NCBI GenBank assembly: GCA_034401795.1
Contig: CM067370.1
Location: forward strand, 105,689,387-105,753,386
DNA length: 64,000 nt
Direction: 5' to 3'
From: Chaetoderma sp. LZ-2023a
Taxonomy: Eukaryota; Mollusca; Caudofoveata; Chaetodermatida; Chaetodermatidae
Below are positions 52,001 through 56,524 of the stretch, in pieces. Numbering within the stretch: the first letter of the stretch is position 1; every line of letters starts with the position of its first letter. A program made the position numbers and the translations under genes. Under the pieces are notes generated by a model that saw only the letters and a program-made list of their open reading frames with translations, was not told the origin of the DNA and searched no databases.

Positions 52001-55000
52001 CAAGCTAAAAATCACACCTGTTCGCATTTTGGAACTCATATATTCATATGGTAGAGCTGCTGCTTGGATTCATAAGAGCTGAGAGAACTGGAGATTGGCA
52101 GGCACACCTATCTGCTACTGCTGCTATGGCGCCATATTTCTACAGTATGGACAGAACCAATTATGCAAGATGGCTGCCAATATATCTTGCGGACATGAAG
52201 ATGCTTCCAAGTACACATCCCCATGTACATGAACAATTCTTGAATGGAAATCATTCCGTAAGTCGCTCAGACCATCCATTCAATCAAGTGTGGACAGATA
52301 TGGCCTTAGAGCAATCGATTAATTTGGATTCCAAAAAGCGAGGTGGTATTATTGGAATAACACAAAAGCCAGGAGCTCTGGAGAGGTGGTTTTTAACTAG
52401 CCACGAGAGGGCAGCCATAACAACGGTCACAAAGCAAATGTGTGGGTTACAAGATAGTCACATGTTTGGAGTACATAAGGAAATGGGGACTAATCGAATG
52501 AACAGGGATGAAACCGATGTGCAGAAGATACTTTCGATGTTCTCATCAGATATAATGACCAATCCCGTTAATATTGCGGAAAACGACGACAGCGAGTGTC
52601 TTCCGCTTGTAAACATTGCAACTGGCGTGGTATTGCCTAGTGAAATCGCCAAGAGACTCGTTTCCGACTGTGACATTGGTAAGGAGATTATGGAAAATTT
52701 TGTTCAGGAGCGGCTGGACACTAACACGAGAAGCTTTTGGGACACGTTGCCACACTTAAAACTTAAAACATTTGCCAGCCTAGCACAGAAGAAAAAACTC
52801 AAAACAAATGATGAAAAAATTCACAATGTGAGATCTGACCGCGAACTATTTGGTCGATTAATTATTGCCGCAAGGTCCAGAGATGTTGATTTAAAACTAG
52901 TGATGACGTATGAACTGTCTGCTGTTCCACTATCATTGTCACATACGGATGGGACTCTAAGAAAGAATGTGAAAAGTGTTTTGTTAAGTGAACTAGAAAA
53001 GGAAGTAAATGTTGATGGACGGCTTCCACCTGTTGACAAGACAGGCGCAACAGCTTATGTAGTAGATGGCATGGCAATTGTGCAAATGGTTAAAACTGGA
53101 GGTACGTCTACATTTGGAGAATTGGCTGATAAATACTGGCACATCTTTACAGTTCCACTGAATCAAGAAGACTGCAACAGAGTAGATATAGTTTTTGACA
53201 GATATGATAGACTGGAATCTCTAAAAGCGGAAGAGCGGCTAAAACGTGGGTCATCAACAGCATTGGAAGTAAAGATTGCTGGAGAAAATACTCCCGTTCC
53301 AAAGCAATGGGCCAAGTACATCAGCAATCCAAGCAACAAAAGTAACCTGGTTGCATTTCTCAGCAAGCGGTGGCGTGATACTGGTCCAAATATGCTATTT
53401 GCCGACAATTGCGTCATTCTTGCTGGTGGCTTTAACGATGGAATGGATGTTGTTGTCATTTCAGCGAACAATTCATCGTATTTGGAAGAACTTCGATCAG
53501 ATCACGAGGAAGCAGATACGCGTATGATGTTGCACGCGCTACACGCTTCAAAAGACCACATGCGTGTTGTTATACAGTCTCCTGATACAGGCGTGGCAGT
53601 ACTTAGTATATATACGTATCGTTCGCTTCACTGTTCTGAACTATGGTTCCGTACGGGCACAAAGGACAAATTGCGATACATACCAATACATACAGTTGCT
53701 CAAGTACTGGGCCCAGCTATCTGTGTGTCTTTGCCTGGGTTTCATTCTCTTACAGGTTGTGATAGCACTAGTGCATTATTTGGAGTCGTTAAGAGAAAAG
53801 CATTCAATCTCTTAAAGTCATCTGAATGTCATCAGCTTAGCTTAGCCCAACTCGGCGAACATGTTGACTTATCACCGAATACTGCAATTCTATGTGAGAA
53901 ATTTGTCTGTGAGTTGTATACCACCAGGGATGTGGGAAAGACAGCTGATGAAACCCGTTATTGGCTCTTTTGTCAAAAGAGACAAAGAAATGAAAATCTT
54001 CCACCTACATCGAATAGTCTAAAGCATCACACCGAAAGGGCCAATTTTCAAGCTCTTGTTTGGAGACGTTCATTGCAAGCTGTTCAGAATCTTCCATCTC
54101 CAAATGGACATGGCTGGAGTATAGTGGATGGTCTACTCAAGCCTGTTCTAATGTCAAAGGATCCTGCTCCATTTGGATTAATTGAACTCACATCATGTAG
54201 ATGTCAAAAGTCTGCCTGCAAAAGAACAGATCTCTGTCAATGCAAGGCTAACAATCTACTCTGCACTGAAGCATGCCTTTGTATGGGAGGTGAAATGTGT
54301 GACAATGTTTAGCATACAATTGTTGAAGATGACTCTGACACGGATGAGTAACATTCTCTCATTTGCTCACGTGATAAATATGTCGTAGACATGCACTGCA
54401 TGTCAGTTAAAAGTTTAATTATGAAAAATGTAGAAAACATGGGCATTGTTGTAGCTAAGGTATTGCTAGTCACAAGAAGACCTAAGTGCCCCAATATGTA
54501 CAAAGCAACATACGGGTGTCTTAAACGAGGTTGATTATGTATAAATCTGCGATATACGATCACTCCTTTCCATTTTGGTTAAGATTGTATTGATATAACA
54601 TGCGCTTAAGTTTGTGAAAAATTTACCATTGTGAAAATTGTTTGAGAGCTACATTCAACACCTATTGTAAATGGGCTTCTCACGGGTTAGTGATACCACA
54701 ATTTTCTTGTACAACACGGCTCAGAATATACCCAAGACATCGGTCTAGCATAATATAGAGACAAACCTTCTGAATACTGGGTGTGCTACGAAACCATTCT
54801 TCTAGACCCCTTTTGAAAATTGGCTGCCGGACTACTTTGGGATTATCTGAATTTTGCATTGAATGTTAAAAACAATTAAAAAAATAACGACTCAGACATA
54901 CTCATGACTGTTGGTGGCCATATTTGATTTCAGATGATCATCAATTGCATGACGATTCCTCTTCAGACCTCAATATTCATGTGAAATTTCATGCTGATCA

Positions 55001-56490
55001 TTTAAACCATTGCAAAGTTGGGACATGGAACCAAAAGGAGGGATCCATTTCTATCTATGCCCCACCCATTTCTAGCCAAACTACGCCAGTATTTTGCCCG
55101 TGTTGTGTTTGATCAAACCCTGAATTCCCAGAATCCCAATATCGAGGTAACCATACAGGTAAGCTGTTGAATATTTTGAAACTAATTTGACTTGGTGCTG
55201 TAATTAGTTTCAAAAATTTTCTATGGTAGGTTTATTAAATAGTAAATCCATCAGACATACAATTCGTACACTGGACAGACAATTCCTGCTTCATGATGGA
55301 GTAGTTCTGTCAATTACGATTGTGACTGCAGCCTATATGTGACATAATTGATTATGAGGTCATATACTTGATCGACAAGTCGGGATTCATCCATTTGCAA
55401 AAAGTCTATCACTTACATGTATGTTCACACTCGCTATCATAGTTGATATCGATAGCCTTTCCTTCCCGAACTTGTCAAATACATGACTGAAATCTCAAGG
55501 CATCCAAAAAACCTTTGCAGTGTGTGATATGTGTTATAGCATGGAAATGCACCCCCCCCCCCCCCCCCCTTCAAGTCATGCATGTATTAATAAGCAGAAT
55601 GTCAGTTCCCCCATACCTCATAGTGATGGCTAATAAACTAGTGACGTTAATGAGAGATTAAAAATCATTTAACCATAGGGCAGTCATGCCCTCATTGTGG
55701 CCACTACATGTTTTACCATTTAATCCTCAAATTATTCAAGAAAATTACAATTTTTCTCAAAGAAAATGTTGATTTGGAGAGTTAGAATTATTTTGGAAAA
55801 TTAATTTTCATAAATAGTCTTCTTTTGGTCTGCGAATGAACATCTTGGTCTGCAAATAAACATCTTGGTCTGCAAATGAACATTTCTCAACTTCTCAAGA
55901 CCTCGGTAGAAGCCGTTTTTGTCCACAACTTGAACGTTAAAGTATTAACCCTTTAACACTCAGGTCTGCCAAAAATGGTTTCTGCAGAGGTTTCATTCCA
56001 GTGGTACATTTTCAAAAATAGTCTCATGGTCTGCAAATGGACATTTTCTATGAACAAATTGAAATTTTATTTAACAAATTTAATTGTTAAAGGGTTAATA
56101 CAAATGTATGTGATTAATGTATGGCTGATATGTGGTGGGCATGTCTAAGGACACTGCATTGTACAAGTTTCTAAATCATTACTGTTTTCCCTCTAGTTGC
56201 AGTTTTTCCTGGTCGCGTTTCACAGCCTGACTGTTATTTATTTGGACTGCGGTTATCCAGTGATATATGAATATATGCTTTTTGTCTACATTTCCTCACA
56301 TATTCTACTGTTCTCAAATTTCTACTACCATTCCTATATGAAGAGAGGCCAGAAGAGCGTGCGCACTAAACATGACAACAGTACCATGAATGCTCCTGGC
56401 CTTTGTCTTGGGAAAGGTGATAGTCCAGTATTAAATGGTAGTATTATGAGCAATGGAGTACAGAATGGCAGTGTCAAGAAATATATATAA
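25159..56490 (+). CDS. ELOVL4: ELOVL4-type very-long-chain fatty acid elongase, 7 coding exons
   Basis: Condensing enzyme of the microsomal fatty-acid elongation cycle, which extends acyl-CoA with malonyl-CoA in the ER membrane. Exons: 25159-25213, 28654-28841, 30237-30320, 31688-31744, 45646-45760, 51148-51275, 56197-56490. They total 921 bp and give 306 residues, the usual ELOVL length. All junctions are GT-AG and phases agree (exon 1 ends G, exon 2 begins AT; exon 5 ends T, exon 6 begins CG). Family motifs are all present: K121-x2-E124-x2-D127-T128; Q139..FLHVYHH with the catalytic histidine box H144-x2-H147-H148; N174-x3-H178-x2-MY-x-YY; T205-x2-Q208-x2-Q211-F. The C-terminus KKYI (303-306) is a di-lysine ER-retrieval signal. 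Several hydrophobic segments fit a multi-pass ELOVL. HVYHH and the QKYLWWKKY segment favour ELOVL4 over ELOVL2/5. Exon assignment is by reading; no transcript was seen. Confidence 0.92.
25785..26322. repeat. Composite of short palindromic repeats in ELOVL4 intron 1
   Basis: Runs from TTTAACCCTTTC to GAAAGGGTTAA. It contains a small hairpin (about 25860-25940) and a copy of palindromic family P (26040-26175, centre ctggctcaataatggagccagtcatt). Confidence 0.55.
26323..26879. other. Intron 1 sequence, no feature seen
   Basis: No gene or clear repeat recognised, apart from a tgactggctcgat fragment of family P near 26860. Confidence 0.4.
26880..27135 (-). mobile_element. Penelope-like element fragment with GIY-YIG region
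   Basis: The - strand encodes the segment that includes the GIY-YIG endonuclease start of Penelope-like elements. The same segment occurs in the larger element at 33.5-44.8 kb. Short and broken. A TATA/initiator-like pair (27197, 27226) lies just to its right. Confidence 0.7.
27465..28160 (+). mobile_element. MITE family M copy split by a LINE insertion
   Basis: The left part (27465-27682) has the family block, CAGGTAAG near 27568 and both hairpin arms. The right part resumes at 28010 with gttattaagcattta. The LINE 3' end at 27683-28009 separates them. Confidence 0.7.
27683..28009 (+). mobile_element. 5'-truncated LINE 3' end with (GAA)n tail
   Basis: Encodes the C-terminal part of a Jockey/I-type non-LTR polyprotein, with a region like [19 protein letters not shown] followed by a Cys/His cluster ([17 protein letters not shown]), a stop, and a GAA-repeat tail (about 27989-28009). 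It is bounded by a perfect 9-bp direct repeat TACAACTTG (27674-27682 and 28010-28018), the target-site duplication of a target-primed insertion. Confidence 0.85.
28275..28385. repeat. Remnant hairpin of family M
   Basis: ttgaatattcttagtctaat and agtagttttaaaattttcaa form diverged arms around a tgttgtctatggcatcaaca loop region. Confidence 0.5.
28420..28637. mobile_element. TTAA-flanked hairpin repeat (family Q), copy 1
   Basis: Ends ttaacctttagcactctga and ccagagtggtaagggtta are mutual complements with mismatches. Inside is a long imperfect hairpin (catttttcaacaa.cttggtgga with its complement). The second copy is at 30458. Confidence 0.7.
28654..28841 (+). CDS. ELOVL4: ELOVL4 coding exon 2
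   Basis: Residues 19-81. Acceptor ttctag|AT, donor GAG|gtaaga. Encodes [16 protein letters not shown], matching the ELOVL N-terminal cytosolic/first-membrane segment, followed by the NR..(I)DL.S.M.LYN region. Confidence 0.92.
29088..29378. mobile_element. MITE with about 34-bp inverted ends
   Basis: Left end GGCTGCCCCATACATTACCA and right end complement GGCCGCCCCATACTATACCA match along about 34 bp. No ORF of note. A half copy lies at 18474. Confidence 0.65.
29379..30236. other. Remainder of ELOVL4 intron 2
   Basis: Contains a left-arm-only remnant of family P at about 29690-29730. Nothing else recognised. Confidence 0.4.
30237..30320 (+). CDS. ELOVL4: ELOVL4 coding exon 3
   Basis: Residues 82-109, phase 0 at both ends. 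Acceptor ctctttcag, donor AGG|gtattt (a weaker donor). Encodes [20 protein letters not shown], including the C.PV.YS.DP signature seen in the ELOVL4 group. Confidence 0.9.
30458..30674. mobile_element. TTAA-flanked hairpin repeat (family Q), copy 2
   Basis: Same layout as 28420-28637, with ends TTAACCCTTAGCAC and GGTACGGGTTAAAGGGTTAA and a long central hairpin. Confidence 0.75.
30873..31102. mobile_element. Palindromic TTAA repeat (family P), copy
   Basis: From TTAACCCG to AAAGGGTTA. The core tgactggctcggtt / atcgagccagtca is an almost perfect palindrome, and arms extend to tttgcagaccaagagaag and cttctcttggtctgcaa. Confidence 0.8.
31190..31312. mobile_element. Palindromic repeat (family P), internal part of a copy
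   Basis: Arms cagatgaagagaagac...accactgaaataactgactt and aagccagtcaattccagt; the right outer arm is lost. Confidence 0.65.
31688..31744 (+). CDS. ELOVL4: ELOVL4 coding exon 4
   Basis: Residues 110-128 ([19 protein letters not shown]), phase 0 at both ends. Acceptor ctttgttag, donor ACA|gtgagt. Carries the K-x2-E-x2-D-T motif. Confidence 0.93.
31895..32309 (+). mobile_element. MITE family M, complete copy with matched TIRs
   Basis: Ends AATGGACCTTTCCAGTTT and its exact complement bound a 415-bp element with the family block, internal hairpin, and a tail of repeated (a)cgtcattgattatga units. The CAGGTAAG position is altered here. Confidence 0.85.
32500..32663. mobile_element. Palindromic TTAA repeat (family P), right-arm deletion
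   Basis: TTAACCCTTTAACCCTCAAA ... GTGTTAAAGGGTTAA, with a full left arm and core but no right inner arm. Its right TTAA (32660-32663) is also the left boundary of the next copy. Confidence 0.75.
32660..32862. mobile_element. Palindromic TTAA repeat (family P), adjoining copy
   Basis: From TTAACTCTTTGATGGCC to GGCCGGCTTGAGCATTAA, with a degraded central palindrome. Confidence 0.65.
33207..33458. mobile_element. Palindromic TTAA repeat (family P), copy
   Basis: TTAACCATTTAACC at the left, ggttaaaaggtta at the right. The core tgactggcttgataattgag / ccagtca and the long arms tttgcagaacaagagaag and gacttcttggtctgcaaa are present. Confidence 0.75.
34590..34750 (+). repeat. DIRS left inverted terminal repeat
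   Basis: Near-exact complement of 41421-41580. Confidence 0.9.
35608..37734 (+). CDS. DIRS gag-like open frame
   Basis: First long frame of the DIRS element, up to 708 codons; the true start within the first 350 bases is uncertain. It has a Cys-rich beginning, then a Lys/Arg-rich stretch, then low-complexity and Arg/Pro/Gln-rich sequence towards the end, as in the nucleic-acid-binding first ORF of DIRS elements. It overlaps the next frame by about 55 bases. Confidence 0.75.
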   Translation: MSWIEFLSLTSCSYSLSFALFQGPGCASCGRFMHVKFWPHLCYRCSPCGPLINCDICKHWGGELMSEFLCCLQATDKVVVEEKKKKRKREVVSEKGKGKVSSAVDMETFRTEMLGEMRRTIKDLVPGLLRGMLPGPDPLLSSSSASEQVIPASGSIFLSPLPLSDDSEVAPLEGAFHGPGSRLIAAPIGDRGRLSLEPAGCLSVQGYPHAAVASTSYGTVPGQPGLALFADPGSNLSDQGDEDYLLGSPSDDADMDEDVCAPLAGNTGAFFHGITHPGVRSAVQVVAQGAADGQRYRIPRLAESVAGAGRARGRAIYTPRSTAVPAPGQTSDILMPVLTGPHVFPGLPGVSAYPPSSTACAQEEDEGPRLVERSQLATEEDWYDACQWLVSVRPDLPVEQSASHRVHTPWLAGKPTANAMPSLPLAEHVVDMFKAAEASINTSGRLAKAPREVAKRCRIVPLDYQRYGVVPKPSVDDRAALGEDTRPGSRSDAGVLCANALRSANTALRDAEESGRASIAALSHVSQLLQGVVTASASRQPGPLAVQRTIQDGINLALDCMTRAVTRSVRARRTFALDNLCPSQDLYNRLLRTPMTGPGLFGGEGCRHLQETVTLVNNQRALREQFEVLRRANVRAAAPAYRPLQARGGAGQVRGQPPSQRRPRPRAIRPAVRGAQAPQPPSARQPPVHRGARGAGRVARGSGRGYRS
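37679..39865 (+). CDS. DIRS reverse transcriptase / RNase H frame
   Basis: Second frame, 728 codons, with a reverse-transcriptase region followed by RNase H sequence. Copies RNA of the element in the family model. Overlaps the gag-like frame before it and the recombinase frame after it. Confidence 0.85.
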   Translation: MRAGRGGSREDLGVVIVPDRALTAVRTTPVCMATETVPLLHALCPPRSLGGPVGGRLADHMQEWERLTQDRLVLRWLSVGYHPEWMTGPPSRLSLVPIWTPVPRDPDQRLCIEEEINSLVQKGAIQPAQRCPGFYSTLFLVTKRTGGWRPILNLKPLNKFIETPSFKMETVRSVLAGLERGMWTASIDLKDAYFHIPIHRSFCRFLRFAFQGRQWEFRVLPFGISTAPRVFTRVVLAITAYLRRRSIAVHTYIDDWLLKAHTRESLSANLEIVLKILTDLGWMINFPKSELTPSQKFVYLGMFFDLETGYVYPTQERVQILISLIQSVCDSRHVLARVYLRMLGLMVSLEPVIPQAALRRRPIQLFLMTQWTQSTGSLDSNVSVLAPLIHHLQWWLNTENLLPGVLLTPPHPQVTVYTDASMEGWGACLEESTISGLWNLEQSQEHINLLELRAVVLGLEHFLQKVQGKIVLIRSDNSTVVTYINRQGGTKSPSLCMMTWKLLCWCLDHQITLKAVHIPGRLNLLADSLSRRMSVLPTEWQLNQCVADRLFDHWGKPNIDLFATKKNAKMTTYVSPIPDPSAFATDALAISWGRMYAYAFPPAILIPKILQKIRQEECQVLLIAPDWPSRSWYTDLLDLLVCNPVPLPLMDDIIFQGKALHNNPSMFRLTAWMLSRNLELRRAFLSKQPCLWPKPGGGQPPEHIIIKSTDLQNGAQKDVLIQWIHLFK
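39650..40704 (+). CDS. DIRS tyrosine recombinase frame
   Basis: Third frame; it is open from 37768, but only the part from about 39650 looks like the recombinase, the rest lying opposite the RT frame. Ends at 40704. In DIRS elements this enzyme takes the place of integrase and explains the lack of LTRs and target duplications. Overlap with the RT frame is normal for the family. Confidence 0.85.
41239..41340. repeat. DIRS internal complementary region
   Basis: Complementary to the right terminus followed directly by the left terminus, as if templated on a circular or end-joined intermediate. Confidence 0.85.
41421..41580 (-). repeat. DIRS right inverted terminal repeat
   Basis: Near-exact complement of 34590-34750. 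The extension to 41620 is unique to the right end and recurs, inverted, in the internal complementary region. Confidence 0.9.
44285..44680. repeat. Degenerate array of about 17 AACCGGTAAAAA-like units
   Basis: Variants of aaccggtaaaaa (ggt/ggc/gcc/gtt forms) recur every 20-30 bp with A-rich spacers. The + strand is strongly A/C-biased. Lies in the 5' flank of the Penelope-like element, before a TATA-like motif. Confidence 0.7.
44728..44764 (+). promoter_or_regulatory. TATA box and initiator-like pair
   Basis: TATAAAAG at 44728-44735 and TCATTCAG at 44757-44764, about 29 bp apart, the spacing of an animal core promoter. The same pair (CATAAAAA at 27197, ACATTCAG at 27226) stands beside the other Penelope fragment. 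Points right, opposite to the Penelope coding strand, so it may belong to an inverted terminal copy. Confidence 0.45.
44862..45070. mobile_element. Palindromic repeat (family P), copy
   Basis: Arms acaggccaagagaagac and gtcttctcttggcctgt with the core aatgactgattatcaagcc / agtcatt. The Penelope element inserted just at its left edge. Confidence 0.75.
45071..45645. other. End of ELOVL4 intron 4, no feature seen
   Basis: No gene or clear repeat recognised. Confidence 0.4.
45646..45760 (+). CDS. ELOVL4: ELOVL4 coding exon 5
   Basis: Residues 129-166 plus one base of codon 167. Acceptor ttccgcag, donor TAT|gtaagt. Holds the catalytic histidine box HVYHH (144-148). Confidence 0.95.
45985..46044 (+). 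repeat. (TCTG)n microsatellite
   Basis: About 12 tetranucleotide units with a single TCTA interruption, directly before the satellite array. Confidence 0.9.
46045..48345 (+). repeat. Tandem repeat of about 170-180 bp, rich in AGGTCA half-sites
   Basis: The phrase actaaacttggacacatgct and the following gatattgaggtca recur near 46093, 46218, 46525, 46700, 47322, 47500, 47685, 47855 and 48000. Two related monomers (47100-47270, 48150-48330) share gatttgcatttggaaatgc. Units end in (a)aggtcactgtga. They include GGTCACTGTGACC at 46175-46187, AGGTCAAAGGTCA at 46580-46592, AGGTCATGAGGTCA at 46273-46286, and TCAAGGTCA several times. Lies in ELOVL4 intron 5. Confidence 0.85.
48346..48639. other. Intron 5 sequence with a poly-C run
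   Basis: A C-homopolymer near 48577-48600. Nothing else recognised. Confidence 0.4.
48640..48850. mobile_element. Palindromic repeat (family P), degraded copy
   Basis: tttgcagggcaag and the core tgactgccttgctaatcga, with the right arm aaaatagttttctcttgaac, followed by acaggttaa. Confidence 0.65.
49255..51008. mobile_element. 1.75 kb element with perfect 25-bp inverted ends
   Basis: ATGCAGTACAGCTCAGAATT plus AAGTT at 49255-49279 is exactly complementary to 50984-51008. Because TGCA is palindromic, a 4-bp TGCA target duplication with GTACAGC... ends is possible. The interior has AC/A-rich repeats (about 49290-49400) and a tandem duplication (50160-50745). I see no transposase, so it looks nonautonomous. 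Superfamily not assigned. Confidence 0.75.
50160..50745 (+). repeat. Tandem duplication, two units of about 295 bp
   Basis: Unit 1 (about 50162-50455) and unit 2 (about 50456-50745) share gatagtatattttgtagttt and everything after it with few differences. Each unit also contains two diverged sub-copies around acatccagcgc.gcg.aa.atg. Confidence 0.85.
51148..51275 (+). CDS. ELOVL4: ELOVL4 coding exon 6
   Basis: Residues 167 (split) to 209. Acceptor gtctctcag, donor TTG|gtaaga. Encodes N174-x3-H178-x2-MY-x-YY and the QKYLWWKKY segment. Confidence 0.95.
51676..51790 (+). repeat. Left inverted repeat of the Academ-like element
   Basis: Complement of 54687-54800 with mismatches and small gaps, strongest at both its ends. 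Confidence 0.75.
52048..54312 (+). CDS. FEN1/XPG-like nuclease protein with C-terminal Cys cluster (putative Academ-type transposase)
   Basis: 754 codons with no interruption. It belongs to a large family of uncharacterised invertebrate proteins that I recognise by its phrases ([17 protein letters not shown] near the start, [17 protein letters not shown]). The acidic residues are ordered as in PIN/FEN1/XPG nucleases: D340 in VVDGMA, D384/D387 in FDRYD, E487/E488 and D490 in DHEEADTR, D513 in SPDTG, D572 in LTGCDS. As I recall the family, SPDTDV is usual; here the second Asp is Gly515. Nine cysteines at 717-751 (CRC, C, CQC, C, C.C.C pattern) suggest a zinc-binding domain. The frame stays open upstream to 52009 and reads [12 protein letters not shown], which continues the family homology, so the first Met is uncertain and an upstream exon may exist. 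Likely a transposon nuclease; reaction not proven. Confidence 0.75.
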   Translation: MVELLLGFIRAERTGDWQAHLSATAAMAPYFYSMDRTNYARWLPIYLADMKMLPSTHPHVHEQFLNGNHSVSRSDHPFNQVWTDMALEQSINLDSKKRGGIIGITQKPGALERWFLTSHERAAITTVTKQMCGLQDSHMFGVHKEMGTNRMNRDETDVQKILSMFSSDIMTNPVNIAENDDSECLPLVNIATGVVLPSEIAKRLVSDCDIGKEIMENFVQERLDTNTRSFWDTLPHLKLKTFASLAQKKKLKTNDEKIHNVRSDRELFGRLIIAARSRDVDLKLVMTYELSAVPLSLSHTDGTLRKNVKSVLLSELEKEVNVDGRLPPVDKTGATAYVVDGMAIVQMVKTGGTSTFGELADKYWHIFTVPLNQEDCNRVDIVFDRYDRLESLKAEERLKRGSSTALEVKIAGENTPVPKQWAKYISNPSNKSNLVAFLSKRWRDTGPNMLFADNCVILAGGFNDGMDVVVISANNSSYLEELRSDHEEADTRMMLHALHASKDHMRVVIQSPDTGVAVLSIYTYRSLHCSELWFRTGTKDKLRYIPIHTVAQVLGPAICVSLPGFHSLTGCDSTSALFGVVKRKAFNLLKSSECHQLSLAQLGEHVDLSPNTAILCEKFVCELYTTRDVGKTADETRYWLFCQKRQRNENLPPTSNSLKHHTERANFQALVWRRSLQAVQNLPSPNGHGWSIVDGLLKPVLMSKDPAPFGLIELTSCRCQKSACKRTDLCQCKANNLLCTEACLCMGGEMCDNV
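54687..54800 (-). repeat. Right inverted repeat of the Academ-like element
   Basis: Complement of 51676-51790. Confidence 0.75.
55035..55400 (+). mobile_element. MITE family M, copy in ELOVL4 intron 6
   Basis: Family block (cccacccatttctagccaa), CAGGTAAG near 55156, hairpin arms with a shortened loop, and a gtcatatacttgatcgaca tail. Terminal repeats are diverged. Confidence 0.7.
55545..55570 (+). repeat. Poly-C tract
   Basis: About 18 consecutive C. Confidence 0.9.
55720..55948. mobile_element. Palindromic TTAA repeat (family P), degraded copy
   Basis: From TTAATCCTCAAATTATTC to AACGTTAAAGTATTAA; the centre is lost, and atcttggtctgcaaat. is present in short tandem copies. Confidence 0.6.
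55945..56098. mobile_element. Palindromic TTAA repeat (family P), adjoining short copy
   Basis: TTAACCCTTTAACACTCAGG ... TTGTTAAAGGGTTAA; it shares TTAA 55945-55948 with the copy on its left. Internally deleted. Confidence 0.7.
56197..56490 (+). CDS. ELOVL4: ELOVL4 coding exon 7 and stop
   Basis: Residues 210-306. Acceptor tttccctctag|TTG. Begins [20 protein letters not shown] and completes the T-x2-Q-x2-Q-F motif begun in exon 6. The last membrane segment is followed by a polar tail with Gly/Ser/Asn repeats and KKYI. Confidence 0.95.
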   Translation: MQFFLVAFHSLTVIYLDCGYPVIYEYMLFVYISSHILLFSNFYYHSYMKRGQKSVRTKHDNSTMNAPGLCLGKGDSPVLNGSIMSNGVQNGSVKKYI

Positions 56491-56518
56491 TTAGTGCTAT
56501 ATAACCCATTTCAGTTCC

Positions 56519-56524
56519 AATAAA
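56519..56524 (+). terminator. Candidate polyadenylation signal of ELOVL4
   Basis: AATAAA 29 bases after the stop codon. A longer 3'UTR using a later signal (for example AAATAAAT near 57558) is equally possible. Confidence 0.4.

Larger units (their letters stand above)
51672..54806 (+). mobile_element. Academ-like DNA transposon with about 115-bp inverted repeats
   Basis: The left repeat (about 51676-51790) and right repeat (about 54687-54800) are inverted copies. Outer parts share cgtagcacacccagtattc with few changes, inner parts share agcc.tgttgtacaa and aaattgtggta.cactaa, and the middle third is diverged. Between them lies one long ORF (52048-54312). A FEN1/XPG-like nuclease with a cysteine cluster and TIRs fits what is known of the Academ superfamily. 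No target duplication could be fixed because the outermost bases are ambiguous. Sits in ELOVL4 intron 6 on the gene's strand. It could instead be a gene captured between two inverted repeats. Confidence 0.65.
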
